NCBI RefSeq assembly: GCF_002234675.1
Contig: NC_019872.2
Location: 8,324,950 to 8,388,949 of the forward strand
Reading direction: 5' to 3'
Length of the DNA: 64,000 bases
DNA from: Oryzias latipes
Lineage: Eukaryota > Chordata > Actinopteri > Beloniformes > Adrianichthyidae
Positions 23,776 to 37,089 of this stretch are shown piece by piece. The notes under the pieces are model-generated. The model searched no databases. It was not told where the DNA came from and saw nothing but the letters and a program-made list of their open reading frames with translations. The position numbers were made by a program, and so were the translations under genes. Numbering within the stretch: the stretch's first letter is position 1; every line of letters begins with the position of its first letter.

Positions 23776-26700
23776 GTTAATAAACACTGTAAATGAAGAT
23801 TCCCATTCATCCAGGTGCCGTTCTCTTAACGTTAAATCATAGTATCTGGACTTCTTGTTTTCTCTTCTTGAAACTTTTTTGAACAAACACAGTTAAAGGG
23901 TCTCTGTTGAAACATCTGTTCTCCCATGCGTTTAACTTCTTTATCTAGCTGTGGTCTCCCATCCGTAATAAATAAGCCAAAAATCTGCTTTTTTACAAAC
24001 CCACACACCAATAATAAATACACCCTTTCTGTGAAGGATTACCCTAATGTCATTTTCCCAGGAGAGTGGAGCATCTGCAGGATATCTTCTTTTCTCCCAC
24101 CTACTCATTTCCTGACTCTTCCTTCGATTCTTCTGATTTTTCTTTTCACCATGAACAAGTGTGACTGGTCACTGCACACACACACACGTATGTGGGTGTG
24201 TTTATCAAGCCGCTATCATGCTTTTTAACCCCTACATTGGCCTCTGGCTCCTAATGCATTCTTGCTGTTATGAATAAGTGCTTCTCTGTTATTTCTGTTT
24301 CACTGACTCAACCCTCCTGCAGCTACTTCTTTCTTCTGCATCATCATACATTCAGATCTACTTCAACTTCAGCCTCGTGTGCGTTATTTCTGTGTGCCTC
24401 AGGATGTTTTTGCAAAGTTTTTTTGAAAGTGTTGAGAATGTCAATTACAGATGTTGAGCTTCAACAACTTTTAGTTTTTTAAGACAAAACGTATCTATGG
24501 GAACACTTTGATTGATTTGTGTGGGAATCGAAGGGATGCAGGGAAGTATTCTGATTGGTCAGCTTCACTTTTGGCTCTCAGTCTGTCTGTATTAACCACT
24601 CCAGTGATAAAAACCACTGGTTCACACAGTGGAAGTCCCCTCTTGTGCTGTTAATGGAGCAGACCTGTCCACACTGCTCAGCCGGCTCAGAATTTCCCAT
24701 GGCTGATCATCATCTATGGTCATGGATGCCTTCCACCCCCTCTTTCACCCACTCCCCATCCCAGTGCAACAAAGAGGGAAAACAAATCGAACAATTCACA
24801 GTTTCCCATTATTCCCTCTGTCAGCATATGGTTCCACTCAGCAGGGTTTGTGTGAATGTGTGTTTGTGAGACGCCATCTGAGTGTTTTATTTTCCTTACA
24901 TTTCTGCTCCGATACAAACCTCTTTGTTCTCCATATCTGGGTCCTCCTCTCTCCCTCTCTTTGATTTTTGAGATAAAGCTTTCCTTCTACGTCTATTTTG
25001 GTCCGGCTTTTCTTGGCTAAAACTCAGACCTCAAGCAGACCTAGAGGTCTTTTTCCCAAGCGGTCTCCAGCGTGGACTCCAGGGAACAGCGCAAACAAAC
25101 ACATGTATGCACACTCTGTCCTTCCAAGTTCTGTCCATTTCCTCCAGGGTCTCCACTTTTGTTTTATTATTCACTGCCTCTTTGCTGATGTACATAACAT
25201 GGGAGCATTAAAAGCTGCTGCTGTCGTAATAATTTTGTGTTCAAGCTGGATTACAAAACTTGTCTGACTGATACTGAATATGCATGATTTCATTTAGCCA
25301 AAAAAATACAAATCTCTTCACCAACAGGATGAATTAACACCAAAAAAAAAAGACTAAACATTTTCAATGTTGCTTCTGTTAAGCTATGCTTTTACACCAT
25401 TCTCTATTTTGACAGAATTGTTTCCATCTATTGAAGTATGAAGGCAAATCTTTGCAAATCTTGATTGTCTTTTCATTTTTAGATATTGATGTCAGGTCCA
25501 CTTGGGCTTACTGCTATTTAAATGCATTTCAGTCCAGTCAGCTATTGGAATCATTTACTTACATTTGTATCTGGATTAATGAAGACAGTTGGTTGTTGCT
25601 TCTAAACATGCCTACAGGATGTTTGCTCCTCCATCATACCTGAAAAATGGTAAGAATTGTTCATTATCTCCTACTTATGTTGTTGTTTTTACTTGTAAAT
25701 AATAAAAACATTGTTTTTATAAAGAGGTACATATGCTACTCTAAACAAACAGGATCTTTCTTCCTGTCAACTATTAGGCTCTAAAACACCTCATAGATAC
25801 TGGACAATAATTATCATTTTTTTAACTGTGGTGTTATTCATTATCTATCTGCTGTTTTTGATAGAGCTATATATAGGCAATTTCCCCTTTTTGGGATCAA
25901 TAAAGTTTTATTCTACTCTATTTTACTGTATTCTAAATCTGCAAACAACCTTTGTAAGGTTCTTACTTTCCGACTTTAAGGTGGACTTGCTGGTTCTTGT
26001 ACCACAGGAACAATAAATCCTCCAATAAATAACTGTTTTCATGGAGGAATGATGCATTTATCACTGAGATACGGCCTTTAAACTCTCTTTTGCGATGTTG
26101 GGCAGTAGGATTTTCTTGTCCCTCAAGGTGCCAAACATCATGAAAACACCTGAATACATGTTAAAGAACACACGTACACGCACAGAGACACGCTCACACC
26201 TGCTGACAATTAGTTCATCAAGGCAATTAACTGGCTCCACCTGGCTGCTGCTTTCTCCCCAGAAGTCCTCGGTTAGCAGAGGTGGATGGAAGTTTTTAAT
26301 TAATTCTCACCTCTCATCCTTTGTTGATTCTTCAGTTGTTCTTTGAATGATAAGATAGGAAAAAAAATAAGGAGTTCTTGTTAACAGCGAAGAATAAACC
26401 TAGTTTGATGTCTGTAAGAACATCCGTCTCTTGTGGTTTCGAATTTTGGGTTTGATTGCCACCTAGTGGCAAAATTGAGCAGTTGACTTTTCTACATTGT
26501 TTTTTTTTTCTACACAAATGAAATTGTTTTGTTTTTTTATTAAAAAAGTAGCAGGAAATGATAAAACTGGGATTTTAAGTGAGCATAATAGTTAGGAGAA
26601 ATAAACAATTTGAAATTAATATGGGGGTTTGAATTTAACCAAATGAATCTTTAAAACTTGCAACAAGTATTTCCTGTACAGAAAGAAGGGTTTATTTAAT

Positions 26701-27824
26701 TACTCAAAGGTATGCTGAGCAACATAATTGAGAAAACATATTTAATAAATCCCTACACAGCTGCAGAAACCTGGTCCACTATTTATTAATAAAGTGGAAG
26801 CTGCCTTTATCATAAATGTGGATAAACAGTTTTTCATTCAAATTTTCAGAAGCTGGCCTTTGCAATGTTTTTAGTCAATATGAGCTAGGTGGTTATTGAG
26901 TATTCTATTCGAAAAATACGTTTTGGGGAGAAATGTTTTAGTTAAAACATTTTTAAAATATGCATGGTTTCTTGTTTGTTTTTAGTCCTCTGCATTCCAC
27001 TCATAACTTTTGGTCTATGTTTTTTAAAAAGTGTTTTTTTTAATGAAAGAAAATTATTTAAAATACTTAAAATACTTTTTTTTTCTTGACAAATGAAAAA
27101 TGTAAAGTCCCTTTTGTTTTCACGTAAAACGTTCCAAGTGCAAATCTGTACACATTTGATTTTGTGACCAGTAGGGGGCAGCAGAAGCTAGAAATTAATT
27201 ACTATTGTTGAACCTCTCACAAAAACAAAGACTCGTTAAAGTCATTAAGATTCTGCAATTGTACAACTGGATTTTTTTTAAACTAAAAACAAACAAAATA
27301 ATTCATTGCAATTCATAAAACAACATTTTTAATTTCCATCCCTGCATCCCTTAACATCAAACTGATTCCTTTGCTTAAGTTAAGACATTTGCACAGCTGG
27401 AAATCAGGTTTTGTGCAATAGCGTCTTTATTTTTCATCTGATTTTTCTTGTCTGTAAGTTTGTGTTCATGTATTTGTTTCACTCATTAAGAGTAGTAGAA
27501 GAGATGATGAAATCATGCTGAACTCTTCTAATGCTACTTTTAAAAAAAATTGCAAACATCTGTCGCATTTACATAAAATTAAACAGTGTGCACAATGATA
27601 AAAGCTGCACTGAATTCAAGGGATGTGTACTTTAGGAATAACCGACCTGCAAAGTAAGTATTGGTCGCTCTAAGCCAAAATCATGATGATAAAGTAGAAA
27701 AAAAAATTTATTCTTTCACATTTTAAAACACCTTCAACTGTCAGAAAGCCTCTTAACAGGAAAGTGCTCTGTTTTCTAGAGCATGACTGTCCAAGCTGAA
27801 TTCCCAGAAAATATGTTGCCGTCT
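23776..27824. other. Intergenic DNA downstream of htatsf1
   Basis: No coding exon recognised. 'gggatcaataaagttttatt' near 25,893 is a common retroelement tail-like string. The right end (27,426-27,824) includes the probable 3' UTR of htatsf1, with minus-strand AATAAA signals at 27,707-27,712 and 27,426-27,431. Confidence 0.5.
27707..27712 (-). terminator. Candidate htatsf1 poly(A) signal
   Basis: AATAAA on the minus strand, 113 bp past the htatsf1 stop codon. A second AATAAA lies at 27,426-27,431. Which is used cannot be told from sequence. Confidence 0.4.
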
Positions 27825-30804
27825 TCAGGCTTCCTCATTATCACTTCCTGCGAGACTGCTGTCGGTAGAGTCCGCCCCTTGCTCTTCCTCTTGCTGCTGC
27901 TGCTTTGAGGACTGCGGTTCTGTTTGGGGCTGCAGGTCGGACTCTGTGGTGCTGGAGGGCGGCTTCGGTTCTGATCCAGCACTGCTTTCTGCTGTTTCTT
28001 TGGTGGTGGGGGTTGTCTGCTGTACTTTATCGCCTCCTTCCAAGAAAGCAGACCAGCCCTTTAGCCGCTCCTCTCGCTCACGCGTCGTCTCTTCAACCTG
28101 CACAAAGAGAGGTCATCCGAAAAGAGTTCAATTTGTATTTGTGTTTATTTCATTCTTAGATGTTTTTCACTTTTTAATTTTCTCTGGACGGCACACAATA
28201 AAAAATGTTTAAGCAGCAAAGTCGATGAACCAAAATCTCACCTGATAGTCTGTTGTTCCGTCCCACAGATGTGCGATCAGCTGCCTACCTCCAAACCAGC
28301 GGCCGTTAAACGAGAGAACGCATGCATCTGCTTCCTCAGGTTCCTTAAATGCGACGGATGCCACCCCGTCTGGGTGTCTCTGCAACATGACCGAGTCTGT
28401 GTTCACTCCACTGATTCATTATAAACCACTCCACCCGGAAAAACCCATCCAGCTGAACTCACATCGAAAAGGACGACCTTCTTCACTCCACCAAACTTCT
28501 CACACTCTGTCCTCAGATCTTCGCGGTACTCATTCAGCACCAGCGGGTCTTCCTACAAAACAAACACGTTCGGGTTAGACTGAAAGTCTGCGATGGAGAA
28601 TGAGTGCATGAGTGCCTCCGTGTACCTCAAAATCACTGGGATGAAACATGTTTCTGATGATGACAACTTTTTCATGCCTCTTCCTCACGTCTCCTTTTTT
28701 CTCAGGCCTCCAGTCCAACTGCCTACATGAACAAAAAATAAGCAATAAGATAAAACCAAGAAACTCTGTTACTGTTATGTGGTTGTGAGATTATAGAACT
28801 TCCCACTACATTTTTCAAGCTATTAATCAAACTAATCGACAATCATATGTAACTGATTCAATGTGTTATGCTGTGTGAACACGTGCAAACATGTCAAACT
28901 GGGATTAGGAGAAATTATAATGTAATTTTCTTTTATTTATTTTCTAATCCGTTCATAAATTAATGTCTTAAAAGATTTGATACATGAATGCATTATAATC
29001 ATTTTTTCCCTGAATTTTTTTTTGCTGAAATTGCTTGAAATAAATCAAAATCACTGAAGTTCCTCTTTTGTTTCTGAGTCCATTAAAAAAAAATGAATTT
29101 TTTGACAACAAGATAACCTGTGGATCCAGAATTTGGGGTATTAAATTGATGCATTGATGAACTACTTTGAATTTTTATTGAAAGTTTGCATTCTTACAGG
29201 CTTTTAGCTTGTTTACAACAAAAAAATAGCCTTTTAATGTGCTTATCTTTTAGGTAATACAGAGTTTTTATATATTAGCTTTTCATAAGATACTGTCATG
29301 TCATTTTGGAAATGTATGAAAACTAAACTTCTCTGGTTAGTTTAATAGCTTTTATTAACTCTCTTTTTTGTTTATTTTTGTTTTTCCAACTAAAATATAA
29401 AATCCCAAACAACTAATATCAAACGTTACTAATTGTGATAAATGGAACAGTTTTACTTTTCTAACTTTTCTTTACAACGAAGAAGACAATGACAGGTGGA
29501 CAAAAACTTTTTATCTATTATTATTTTAAATTCTTATTCGGATGGATATAAAGTGAGCTGACAGCAAGTACTAAGAATGTCTGCATCCAAATGAAAGGCA
29601 ATGAGTGACGCTTACTTCTGCTGCTGTTGCAGCTTCTTCTTGTAGTCTTTGCTCTTCTTCTTCTTCTTGCTGGCATCATACTGACCCTTCAGCTCAAACT
29701 GCGCTGCTTCCACGTGGAGTTTATAACCTCTGACCTCATACTCGTCCAGCAGACGCACAGCCAATTCCAGCGATTCTTTCTGTTCAAAAAAAAAACATAC
29801 CATCAAAAGGAAATAATCTAATAATAAGAATTTTTTTTTCAAAGGTAAGAAAAAAGTAAGAAGCTCTCTCACCTTGAGATAGCAACACAGACCGTCTCCC
29901 TTTAGATTTCCGTCTTTATCTTTGTACAGTTTGACTTTGTACTCTTCAGTGATGGGATCCCGCATCACAATGCCATACTTAGACATCAACCCGACAAACT
30001 CCTCAGGGGTGATGTCAGGAGGTAAACCTGAGAAGAAAAGAGGAGAAGCTTAAAATATTAGAAGGAATTAACAAAAGCATCATCTTCTCTTTAGCTGAAA
30101 GGCACATACCCGAAACATAGACGTTTGTGTTTTTGCCTTCGTCAATCTCAAACCACCCTAAATGAAGACAAAGTTATTTCGTGCTTTTTAATTCAGCTTG
30201 AACAACATTTGCGAATGGGAATGAATGTATGTGGGTGAGTTTTTCTGATTACCTGGGTCAGCTTTCCTCTTTTCTCCTTTCTGCTTGGCTTGATTGGTGG
30301 TAGCCTCAGTCTGGTCTGGAGCCGGCTTTGCGGCAGAAGTTTCTGATTTTGCCTTTTCTGGAGCTTTGCTGTTTGGTTCAGGAGCTGGTGGGTCAGAGCT
30401 GCTTACTGCTCCAGCATTGGTGTCTGGATCTCCTTCCTTAGTGAAGCCATAGTTGGCCTGGTAGGCTGCTATAAAGTCATCTGTTACCTGTGGAGATAAA
30501 GTAATCCTGCCTTAGATTTTAAAAAAAAGTGTCAAATATCTCAATGTTCTAAAACAAATAAATAAAAATAAATAATTAGTGATATTTTAGGTGTCAGAAA
30601 CTTCTGGGAAAAACAAAAGAGGATAAAAAACATCCATACTTTAGGGAACCAAGCCTTTTTTTCTGGGTCCCAGTCATACACCGTCCCATCTGCTGGATCT
30701 GTATAGGTGAAGGGGTCAGAACCATCATCCTTTCTCTGTCCATAGAGTTCATGCATTCGCAGCTGCTCCATAAACTCTTTGTTTGCATCTTTTTCATTAC
30801 TCAT
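27825..30804 (-). CDS. htatsf1: HIV Tat-specific factor 1 homologue (Tat-SF1, U2 snRNP-associated)
   Basis: Tat-SF1 is a nuclear RNA-binding protein that binds SF3B1 in the U2 snRNP and links elongation with splicing. Nine coding exons: 30640-30804, 30253-30487, 30110-30157, 29873-30027, 29616-29779, 28626-28722, 28463-28552, 28242-28379, 27825-28097. All have GT-AG borders and join in frame to 454 residues. RRM1 is about residues 145-230 (NVYVSGLPPDIT; GDGLCCYLK). The second RRM is a U2AF-homology motif, about 275-355, with the diagnostic R-W-F at 345-347 (NGRWFGGRQ). A basic K-rich linker (ASKKKKKSKDYKKK) lies between them. Identity to human is high up to DGTTDYQVEETTREREERL. After that there are only about 85 residues, Q/E/S-rich and ending SDNEEA, against a much longer acidic tail in human. 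The start ATG directly follows a splice acceptor, so the 5' UTR is in an upstream exon. Confidence 0.95.
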
Positions 30805-30921
30805 CTGCAAAAAAACAAAAAAAAAACAAAAAAAAACATAAAATCCAAGCTTTGTCGTAAGATCAGCCAAACAACAGCAGTTGCAGTATATGCCGAGTTA
30901 CTTCGATCAGGATACACTTAC

Positions 30922-31690
30922 GGCTCTTAAGAGTTTATTTTTAAACTTCCGATATTTATATAAGTTTATTCTGTTTTAATGTGACCTGCATATAATTTTA
31001 AATGACAACAAAGTACCAATTTTGAATCTTACTGTGACGCAACTGCACATGCGCAATTGAATGGAGCAGCCAAGGCTTCAATCAACTTCAACACTATTTT
31101 TTACAATAATCCTTATTTGGCAAACTCAAACTATTATTAGTTATCATGTCGATAAAGAAGTTCAGTTTAGAGCAAGATAGTTCTTTACAGCTCAACGCCA
31201 ACGATTAGGCATACTAATCATTGTGTCTGATGTGTTAGCAAATGGCTAACGTTACCTCGAAATGACTCGTCGGAACAAGCTTTTCTAAATGCTGCAAGAT
31301 AAAAGCACTCAATAAATTTCCCCAATCAGGCCAAGCCTGGATTTAAACTATTATCTATATTCAAAGGGCGAATAATGCAAAGAGTTATTCCTCCCTTTTC
31401 TAATGGACGTTTGTTTATTGCTTGATTCCGCGAGGACGCTTGAAACAATTGCTTCCGAGGTTAAAATCTCAATGCGCATGCGCTGAAAAAAATTGGCATT
31501 CGATTTGTACACCTGCTCCTCCCCGTATTATTTTGTCATTTGCTAAGAATAAGCCCCCCTAACCGCAGCTTGTTAGCACACATGAATCAAGCGCACTTGT
31601 CTTACTCAGCCCCCGAGCGGGTTTTTGTTATTCTAGTGAGCTCTCAATGCAGCTAACAGGTAGCGGAGTTAACATTTAAGTACGACTGGA
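30922..31690. promoter_or_regulatory. Divergent promoter region of htatsf1 and bod1
   Basis: Start codons of the two divergent genes lie 886 bp apart. The gap holds a perfect NRF1 palindrome GCGCATGCGC at 31,474-31,483 and a second NRF1-like TGCACATGCGCA at 31,044-31,055, typical of TATA-less housekeeping promoters. A strong minus-strand donor (GTAAGTG) at 30,921 down to 30,915 suggests an htatsf1 5' UTR exon ending at 30,922; another possible donor lies near 31,256. Transcription starts cannot be placed. Confidence 0.6.
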
Positions 31691-33038
31691 ATGGCGGAGG
31701 GTAGCAATAATGTTAACCCGGCCACCCTTCCTCCGGGAGACCCACAGCTCATCGGTATGATTGTAGAGCATCTGAAGAACCGGGGACTTTTTGACGAATT
31801 TCGTCGTGATTGCTTGGCAGATGTTGATACAAAGGTACTTTTAGTAGATTCAACAGCAACAACTCGCATATTAAGTGATTATTTATTCCAACATAGCTTC
31901 TATAGAACATTTAGATGACACCTAGTCTTATAATTAGTATAAATAGATGACATTTAGGAGTTCGTTGAGGTTCCGTTGTTGTAAAACAGTCCAATGACTC
32001 AGTTGTGGTTTCCAGCCTGCCTATCAGAACCTACGACAGAAAGTGGACAATTTTGTCACATCGCATCTCAGCACTCAAGAGTGGAACCCGTCCAACAACA
32101 AGAACCAGATGAGGAATGGGCTGAGGCAAAGCGTAGTTCAGTGAGTACAGCCTTCCACTGAAACACCAGCAGCTTTAACTAGTTGAAATGTTGCCCAAAT
32201 GACCGCGATCCTTTGCGGCTGTGACGTCAATGATGCTACTGCTGCTTTTCTGCATCTTCCAAACATTTGGGAGGCTCCTAAACATCCTTAAAATAAGTCA
32301 TTAACTAAATGTCATTGTTAAAGTACAGGGATTTATTTCAACACTACCTTTCATGCAGTAAAAACTATCCCAAAGTGCAAAATTAGTTTTCAGAATGTAA
32401 ATGTGCTGCATTTTTTACTCCTTGTAGACCTCATTTTGTGACGTCAGATATTTTTTGGTATGACTATCAACTTTCACATTTATTTAAATGAATTTTGATC
32501 AAATGTTTCATTTTTTTACAGAATTCTCCCACTTGTTTTTTACCTTAATTCCTTTGTTTTTCAGCCGTTCTCTGGCTTGGAATTTTTGTCCGAATGTTCA
32601 ATCGGGTCTCTGCCCAAATACATTGTCTGAGTTTCCTTCAGAATACGTTTATTACACGTGTCTTCTTTCTGCGATTCGTTAAAAACCCAATAATTCTTGT
32701 ATTAAGAGATTTAAAATATGACACTGCTTCTACAGTGTACACCAAAAATGCCTCTATATCTCTTAAGAAATGTTTACAATTTCCATGTGTTTACATTTAT
32801 TGTTTTGTATTCCTTCTTCTTCAGATCAGGCATGTTGGAGTCCGGTGTGGACAGGATCATTACTCAGGTTGTGGACCCCAAGATGAACCACATTTTCCGT
32901 CCGCAAATAGAAACAGCCATCCACGATTTTCTCTCAGGGGACAGAAAGGAGGAAGGCCCCCCAAGTGCTAACTGTGCTCCATGTGAACAGACAGAGACTG
33001 AAGAGACTCCCTACGTCTCTGGCCCCAAAACGCCCTGA
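31691..33038 (+). CDS. bod1: Biorientation of chromosomes in cell division protein 1
   Basis: BOD1 binds and inhibits the PP2A-B56 phosphatase at kinetochores so that chromosomes attach correctly to the spindle. Exons 31691-31834, 32016-32140 and 32825-33038 join in frame to 160 residues. Phases are 0 after exon 1 and 2 after exon 2; donors are GTACTT and GTGAGT, acceptors TTTCCAG and CTTCAG. The Shg1/BOD1 domain spans about residues 18-120: [20 protein letters not shown], then [17 protein letters not shown], then the [20 protein letters not shown] block and [19 protein letters not shown]. The N-terminus is shorter than the human one, which has an Ala/Pro-rich lead. The start context is ATGG with no closer in-frame upstream ATG. 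It diverges from htatsf1 and converges with bnip1. Introns are 181 and 684 bp. Confidence 0.95.
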
Positions 33039-34873
33039 GCCAAAGCAAAAGTCTGTCTGTCTTTGGATGTCAGAGGCCAAGAGGATGCAGAGGGGAAGGA
33101 GTTGGTGTTAGTTGAGGGTTTAGAGTTTGGGCTGTTTCATTGCCCATCTGTGCTGCACAAAGCTGATTTAAATTACAGGTGATGCACCGCTGCTGCTTCA
33201 TTGCTCTTCCTTTTTTGAATGGGTTTTAAATATTAAATATACTTTTTTTTGTTGGTAAAAATTATTCCTGCTTTTATTAAGAATTTTTTGTCTTTTGAAT
33301 ATTTTTTAACCCTTAAGGATTTTTCTTTTAATTGATAGATGTGTAAGGAAAATTTCCTGCTTGATTTCCTGTCCAAGCAGAGTCTCCTAATTGTATGATT
33401 AAAACTCACCATCTAAATTTGCTCTATTGTAAATGTCCAGGGTATTTTGGGTTTTTTTGGACACCATCAATTTTTTTTGTCTTTAATTACTATCCATCTT
33501 ATCATCTTTAAAAAAAAATCCATATCCCATGTTACTTTTATTCCCCTCAGAAGTGTCGTTTTTTGTGTTTGGTAAAGCCCAAAACCTCAATTAGGTTACT
33601 AGTTCCATTAGGTGAAAGCACATGCAAACAGGAAAAAAAATAATAATCTGCATTTTAGATCATTCTTTACCATAAATACCAGTATTTACTTTATATCTAA
33701 ATAAATAAAAAACATGATACATGATTGTTGTAAAAGCTAAAGTCAAATTTTCTAGATTTTCAAAGACACAACCTTGTAAATGAGAACCTCAGATTGAAAA
33801 TCTTATTTTTAAGCAAAAAGGCAACATTTTGAACAATTGTGACAGAATTAATCACATTAGAATATTAGACAGAGAAAGTCCATTTAACATCTGAAGTCAT
33901 CAACAAATGACTCGTTTCTCTCTTCGGTCCCCGACACAAACTTACTACTTCATGTTTCTAAAGAATATGGACAAAAGTTGATTAACATCAGATTTTTAAT
34001 GTGTATTTTAAAAAATCCTGTAATTTCTTTCTTTGAAAAGCAGGCGGATTGAACCTTTTCTGTTTTTTCTACTTTTGGATTTATTTATTCTTAATGTCCT
34101 TTTCGGATTTGTTTACTTTGCAGTTTGTGAAATTTTTCTTTTGTTTTCCAAAATGTAATCCATATTTGAATATATAAACAAGCGAGCATTAGAGATTCTC
34201 TGCATCTGTTTGAGGAGAAATATTTGAAACCTTTACATTTAGACTCTCATCCAAATAATGCAGAAGTTCAGGAGGCAAAAGAGCACAATCAAGCTGAAGT
34301 GCTAAACCAAAGAGAAACAATTCATTAAAAGGGATTTATTTATTTTTCTTTTATTACTCTTAACATGTTATTTTAGATTTCATCTCAATCTCAGACTGGT
34401 TACCTGAAAATCCTTAGTTACGAGAAATAGTTTTTTGTTCAGAGTTTTTAGAAAAGATTATGTTTTGCTCCTCAAAAGTTACAGAAAAGACCAGAGTCCA
34501 AGGAACGCCGCGAAGAACAGACTGAACTAACACGGTCATTTAAGACACAATGGCATTGGTAACACCAGAAGAAGCTTCAGATTTGCCCACTGTGACTCTG
34601 GTTACCTTTTAAAAATTAAGCAAATATTTTAGAATCAGTTTATTGTGCTTGAAATCCAGACGAGACACAGATTATCAATCCAGTTAGTCCAGGTGATTAT
34701 ATTAAGGCAGTGGGGAGCATTAGCCACGTCATTCCTTTCATTGGAGTTAAAGGATTTTTGTGTATGCTGATTCCAAACCATCTCATTGCATGTTGAACCT
34801 GAAACTTCTACTCCACCGCCAAAGGAAATCTTTTTGAACTCAATTTGAGTTAGAAATGAGGCCGCACTGCTCT
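33039..34873. other. Convergent bod1-bnip1 gap with both 3' UTRs
   Basis: AT-rich. On the plus strand ATTAAA at 33,232-33,237 and AATAAA at 33,700-33,705 are candidate bod1 poly(A) signals. On the minus strand AATAAA at 34,639-34,644 is the best bnip1 signal. No other gene fits, in particular no homeobox (NKX2-5) or stanniocalcin (STC2) exon. Confidence 0.6.
34639..34644 (-). terminator. Candidate bnip1 poly(A) signal
   Basis: Minus-strand AATAAA in 'cacaataaactgattc', 230 bp past the bnip1 stop. Confidence 0.5.
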
Positions 34874-37089
34874 TCAAATAAAGGGGAAGAGGCGCTTCTT
34901 GAGGATGTAGAGGACAGTGGCGAAGAAGAGAGCCAAAGCAAGAAAAATCAGCAGCTTGTCTGTCAGCTCACGTCGGTTGTACTTGAGGATCAGTTTTCTG
35001 CCCAGATGGATGGTTCCCGTCATGCTTTTGAACTCCTCGTTGGTTTCCTGGACCGTCCTTGAGGAGGTGGCTGTAACAAAGAGGACAGAGTGGCATTTAA
35101 ACTTTCTTTAAACCTTACTAAGAGAAGTGAACATTAACTATATATATTTTAATCTGGTTCCTTTACCAAGGGTGCCAATGGTGTCTTCGCTCTGCTTCAC
35201 CTGTTCCGCCATCATCCTGCTGATGGACATCAGACTCTCTGTGATGTTGCCGCTCGTTTCCACCAGGCTTTCTTTAGTTACTTTTCTGGAACAGACAAAC
35301 ATGCAGAGCAGTGAAGGGATCAAAATGTCTCTTTCAGGTTCAAGGTAAAAAGACAGAAAGATCTTTTTTTTTCTCAATGTATCTATTTTGCACAAGATTT
35401 ATTAAAAAGTACAACAAAGTAAAAATGACAAACAGAAGAGAAGATATAAAAATTTTTTTTTTATAAATAAATCACATTGTTACTGCCTCTCACATGTATT
35501 GGAAATTGAATTTTAGGAGCTTTTGTTTAAAGGAAGCCAATCAAGGGGAAATTGAAAATATGTTGAACACTTGCAGAGAACCTTTTTTCATTTCTGTTTA
35601 ACAGCAGTTGAAGTAACTGTTAAGTATTATGGGGATGTTAGTACATGACAGCTGTCATGTACTAACATACTAAAACTAAATAATAAGCAATAATAATAGT
35701 TATCAACAAAAACTCTCAAACTGAAAAGAATGGGCTCTTGTATCAGAAAGATTACCATAAAGTAGACTTGATGGAAAAAGTCCTCAAACCTTTATATTGG
35801 GAACAAATAGCTTAGTGACACAAAAGTTAAATTATTTCAGGGAATAATCAATACTAACCTTTGTCTGGGGCTCCTGTTTTCTCCAGCATGCAGCAGCTCA
35901 TTTTTCTCCATGTTGTCTATGGCAAGTTTACAAGCCAAGTTGGCTTTCCTCCATGCAGTCTGATTACTAGTCTCCACAAAGAAGGAACAATTAACAACAA
36001 AAACTGCAGAGATTTTCTCATTTTCTTTTTTCATTGGTTTAATATGATGTCATGGGGATGTTAGCTAAAAAAAAATTTCTTTTTGCTGTTGTTATTTGCT
36101 TCCTATTTTAAAATAACACACCACCCTCATATAAATTAGCTCAATATTTATAACTGTTAAATAGTGCAGATATAACTGAAAACACTACAAGATCATCTGG
36201 GATCTATAACGTTTTACGAGATCAGGCAGGAAATGAAACTTTTGGGCTAACACAAACTTACCTCACCATTTGTCGTCGCTGGCTCTCCGTCTCTGCTTGA
36301 ACGGCGAGTCTGTCCGTCTCTCTGTCTTGCTCTATGGCCATCTGCTCCAGGTCCTGACAGGAACAACGTGGCATTACGTAAACGGGGAATCTGTTGACTG
36401 CAGTGCAGTTTCAATGTTCAGGGGCCAAACCTGTATCCTGAGCCTCAGCTTGTTGAATTTCTCTTTGATTTGAGAGTTGAGCTCCATAAGTGAATACTGA
36501 GGTCCAGAACAATCTCTGATGTCCTAAAAGTGGCAAACAAACTGTTTTTATTAAAGACAATTATTTTTACCCAGAGAAACAGAGGCAAATGGTAAGAGTA
36601 ACTTTGAGTGGAAAAATGCTACTGTGTAGAGAAAAAATGTTGTGCAAAAATTTTAAAAGTACTTTTAAAATGAAATAGTAAAGGAATTATTATTTTTAAT
36701 AATTTTTTAACTGAATGTCAAAATAAAATGTAACCATTTCATTCATTTTTAAATGATTTTGAGGAATACCTACTGGGTGAGTGTATATATATGTGTATAT
36801 CCTTGAAGTCACTGATTTTTTTTTTTAAAAAAGTGTCCAAGTGAAGAATGCTTATGTTAAAAAAAAGTTCATGGATCAACAACCAACTCAACTGTTAAGC
36901 TAACGTTAGCTCAACCTTTTTTGTTGTCGCTTTTCTTTCTCCTTTAATGACGAAATTTGGAGAGAGAAAACAGATTTTTCATTTAAAAAACATTACCACA
37001 CTTACCTGTACGAGAGCTTTGATTTCTAAATCATATTTTATGATTTCTTGTGCGCAAATCCGGACATGAACATCCGTCGAAGACGCCAT
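34874..37089 (-). CDS. bnip1: Vesicle transport protein SEC20 / BNIP1 (Qb-SNARE)
   Basis: BNIP1 (Sec20) is the ER Qb-SNARE of the syntaxin-18/USE1 complex, used in Golgi-to-ER retrograde fusion, and also a BH3-only protein. Exons 37006-37089, 36431-36523, 36262-36353, 35859-35966, 35167-35285 and 34874-35070 join in frame to 230 residues; the human protein has 228. The N-terminus is MASSTDVHVRICAQEI, followed by the conserved DIRDCSGP. The BH3-like segment is NLACKLAIDNMEKNELL (about 99-115). The SNARE/Sec20 region (about 128-195) has TKESLVETSGNITESLMSIS and EEFKSMTGTIHLGRKLI. A single C-terminal anchor is at 205-222 (LLIFLALALFFATVLYIL), followed by KKRLFPFI, fitting a tail-anchored ER protein. 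Two donors are non-standard but GT (GTTTGG after exon 2, GTTAGT after exon 4). It lies downstream of crebrf on the same strand. Confidence 0.96.

Noticed and set aside
1-27824. CRISPR arrays, prokaryotic operons or phage-like modules
   Set aside because: No spaced direct repeats or prokaryotic gene structure; the sequence is clearly vertebrate.
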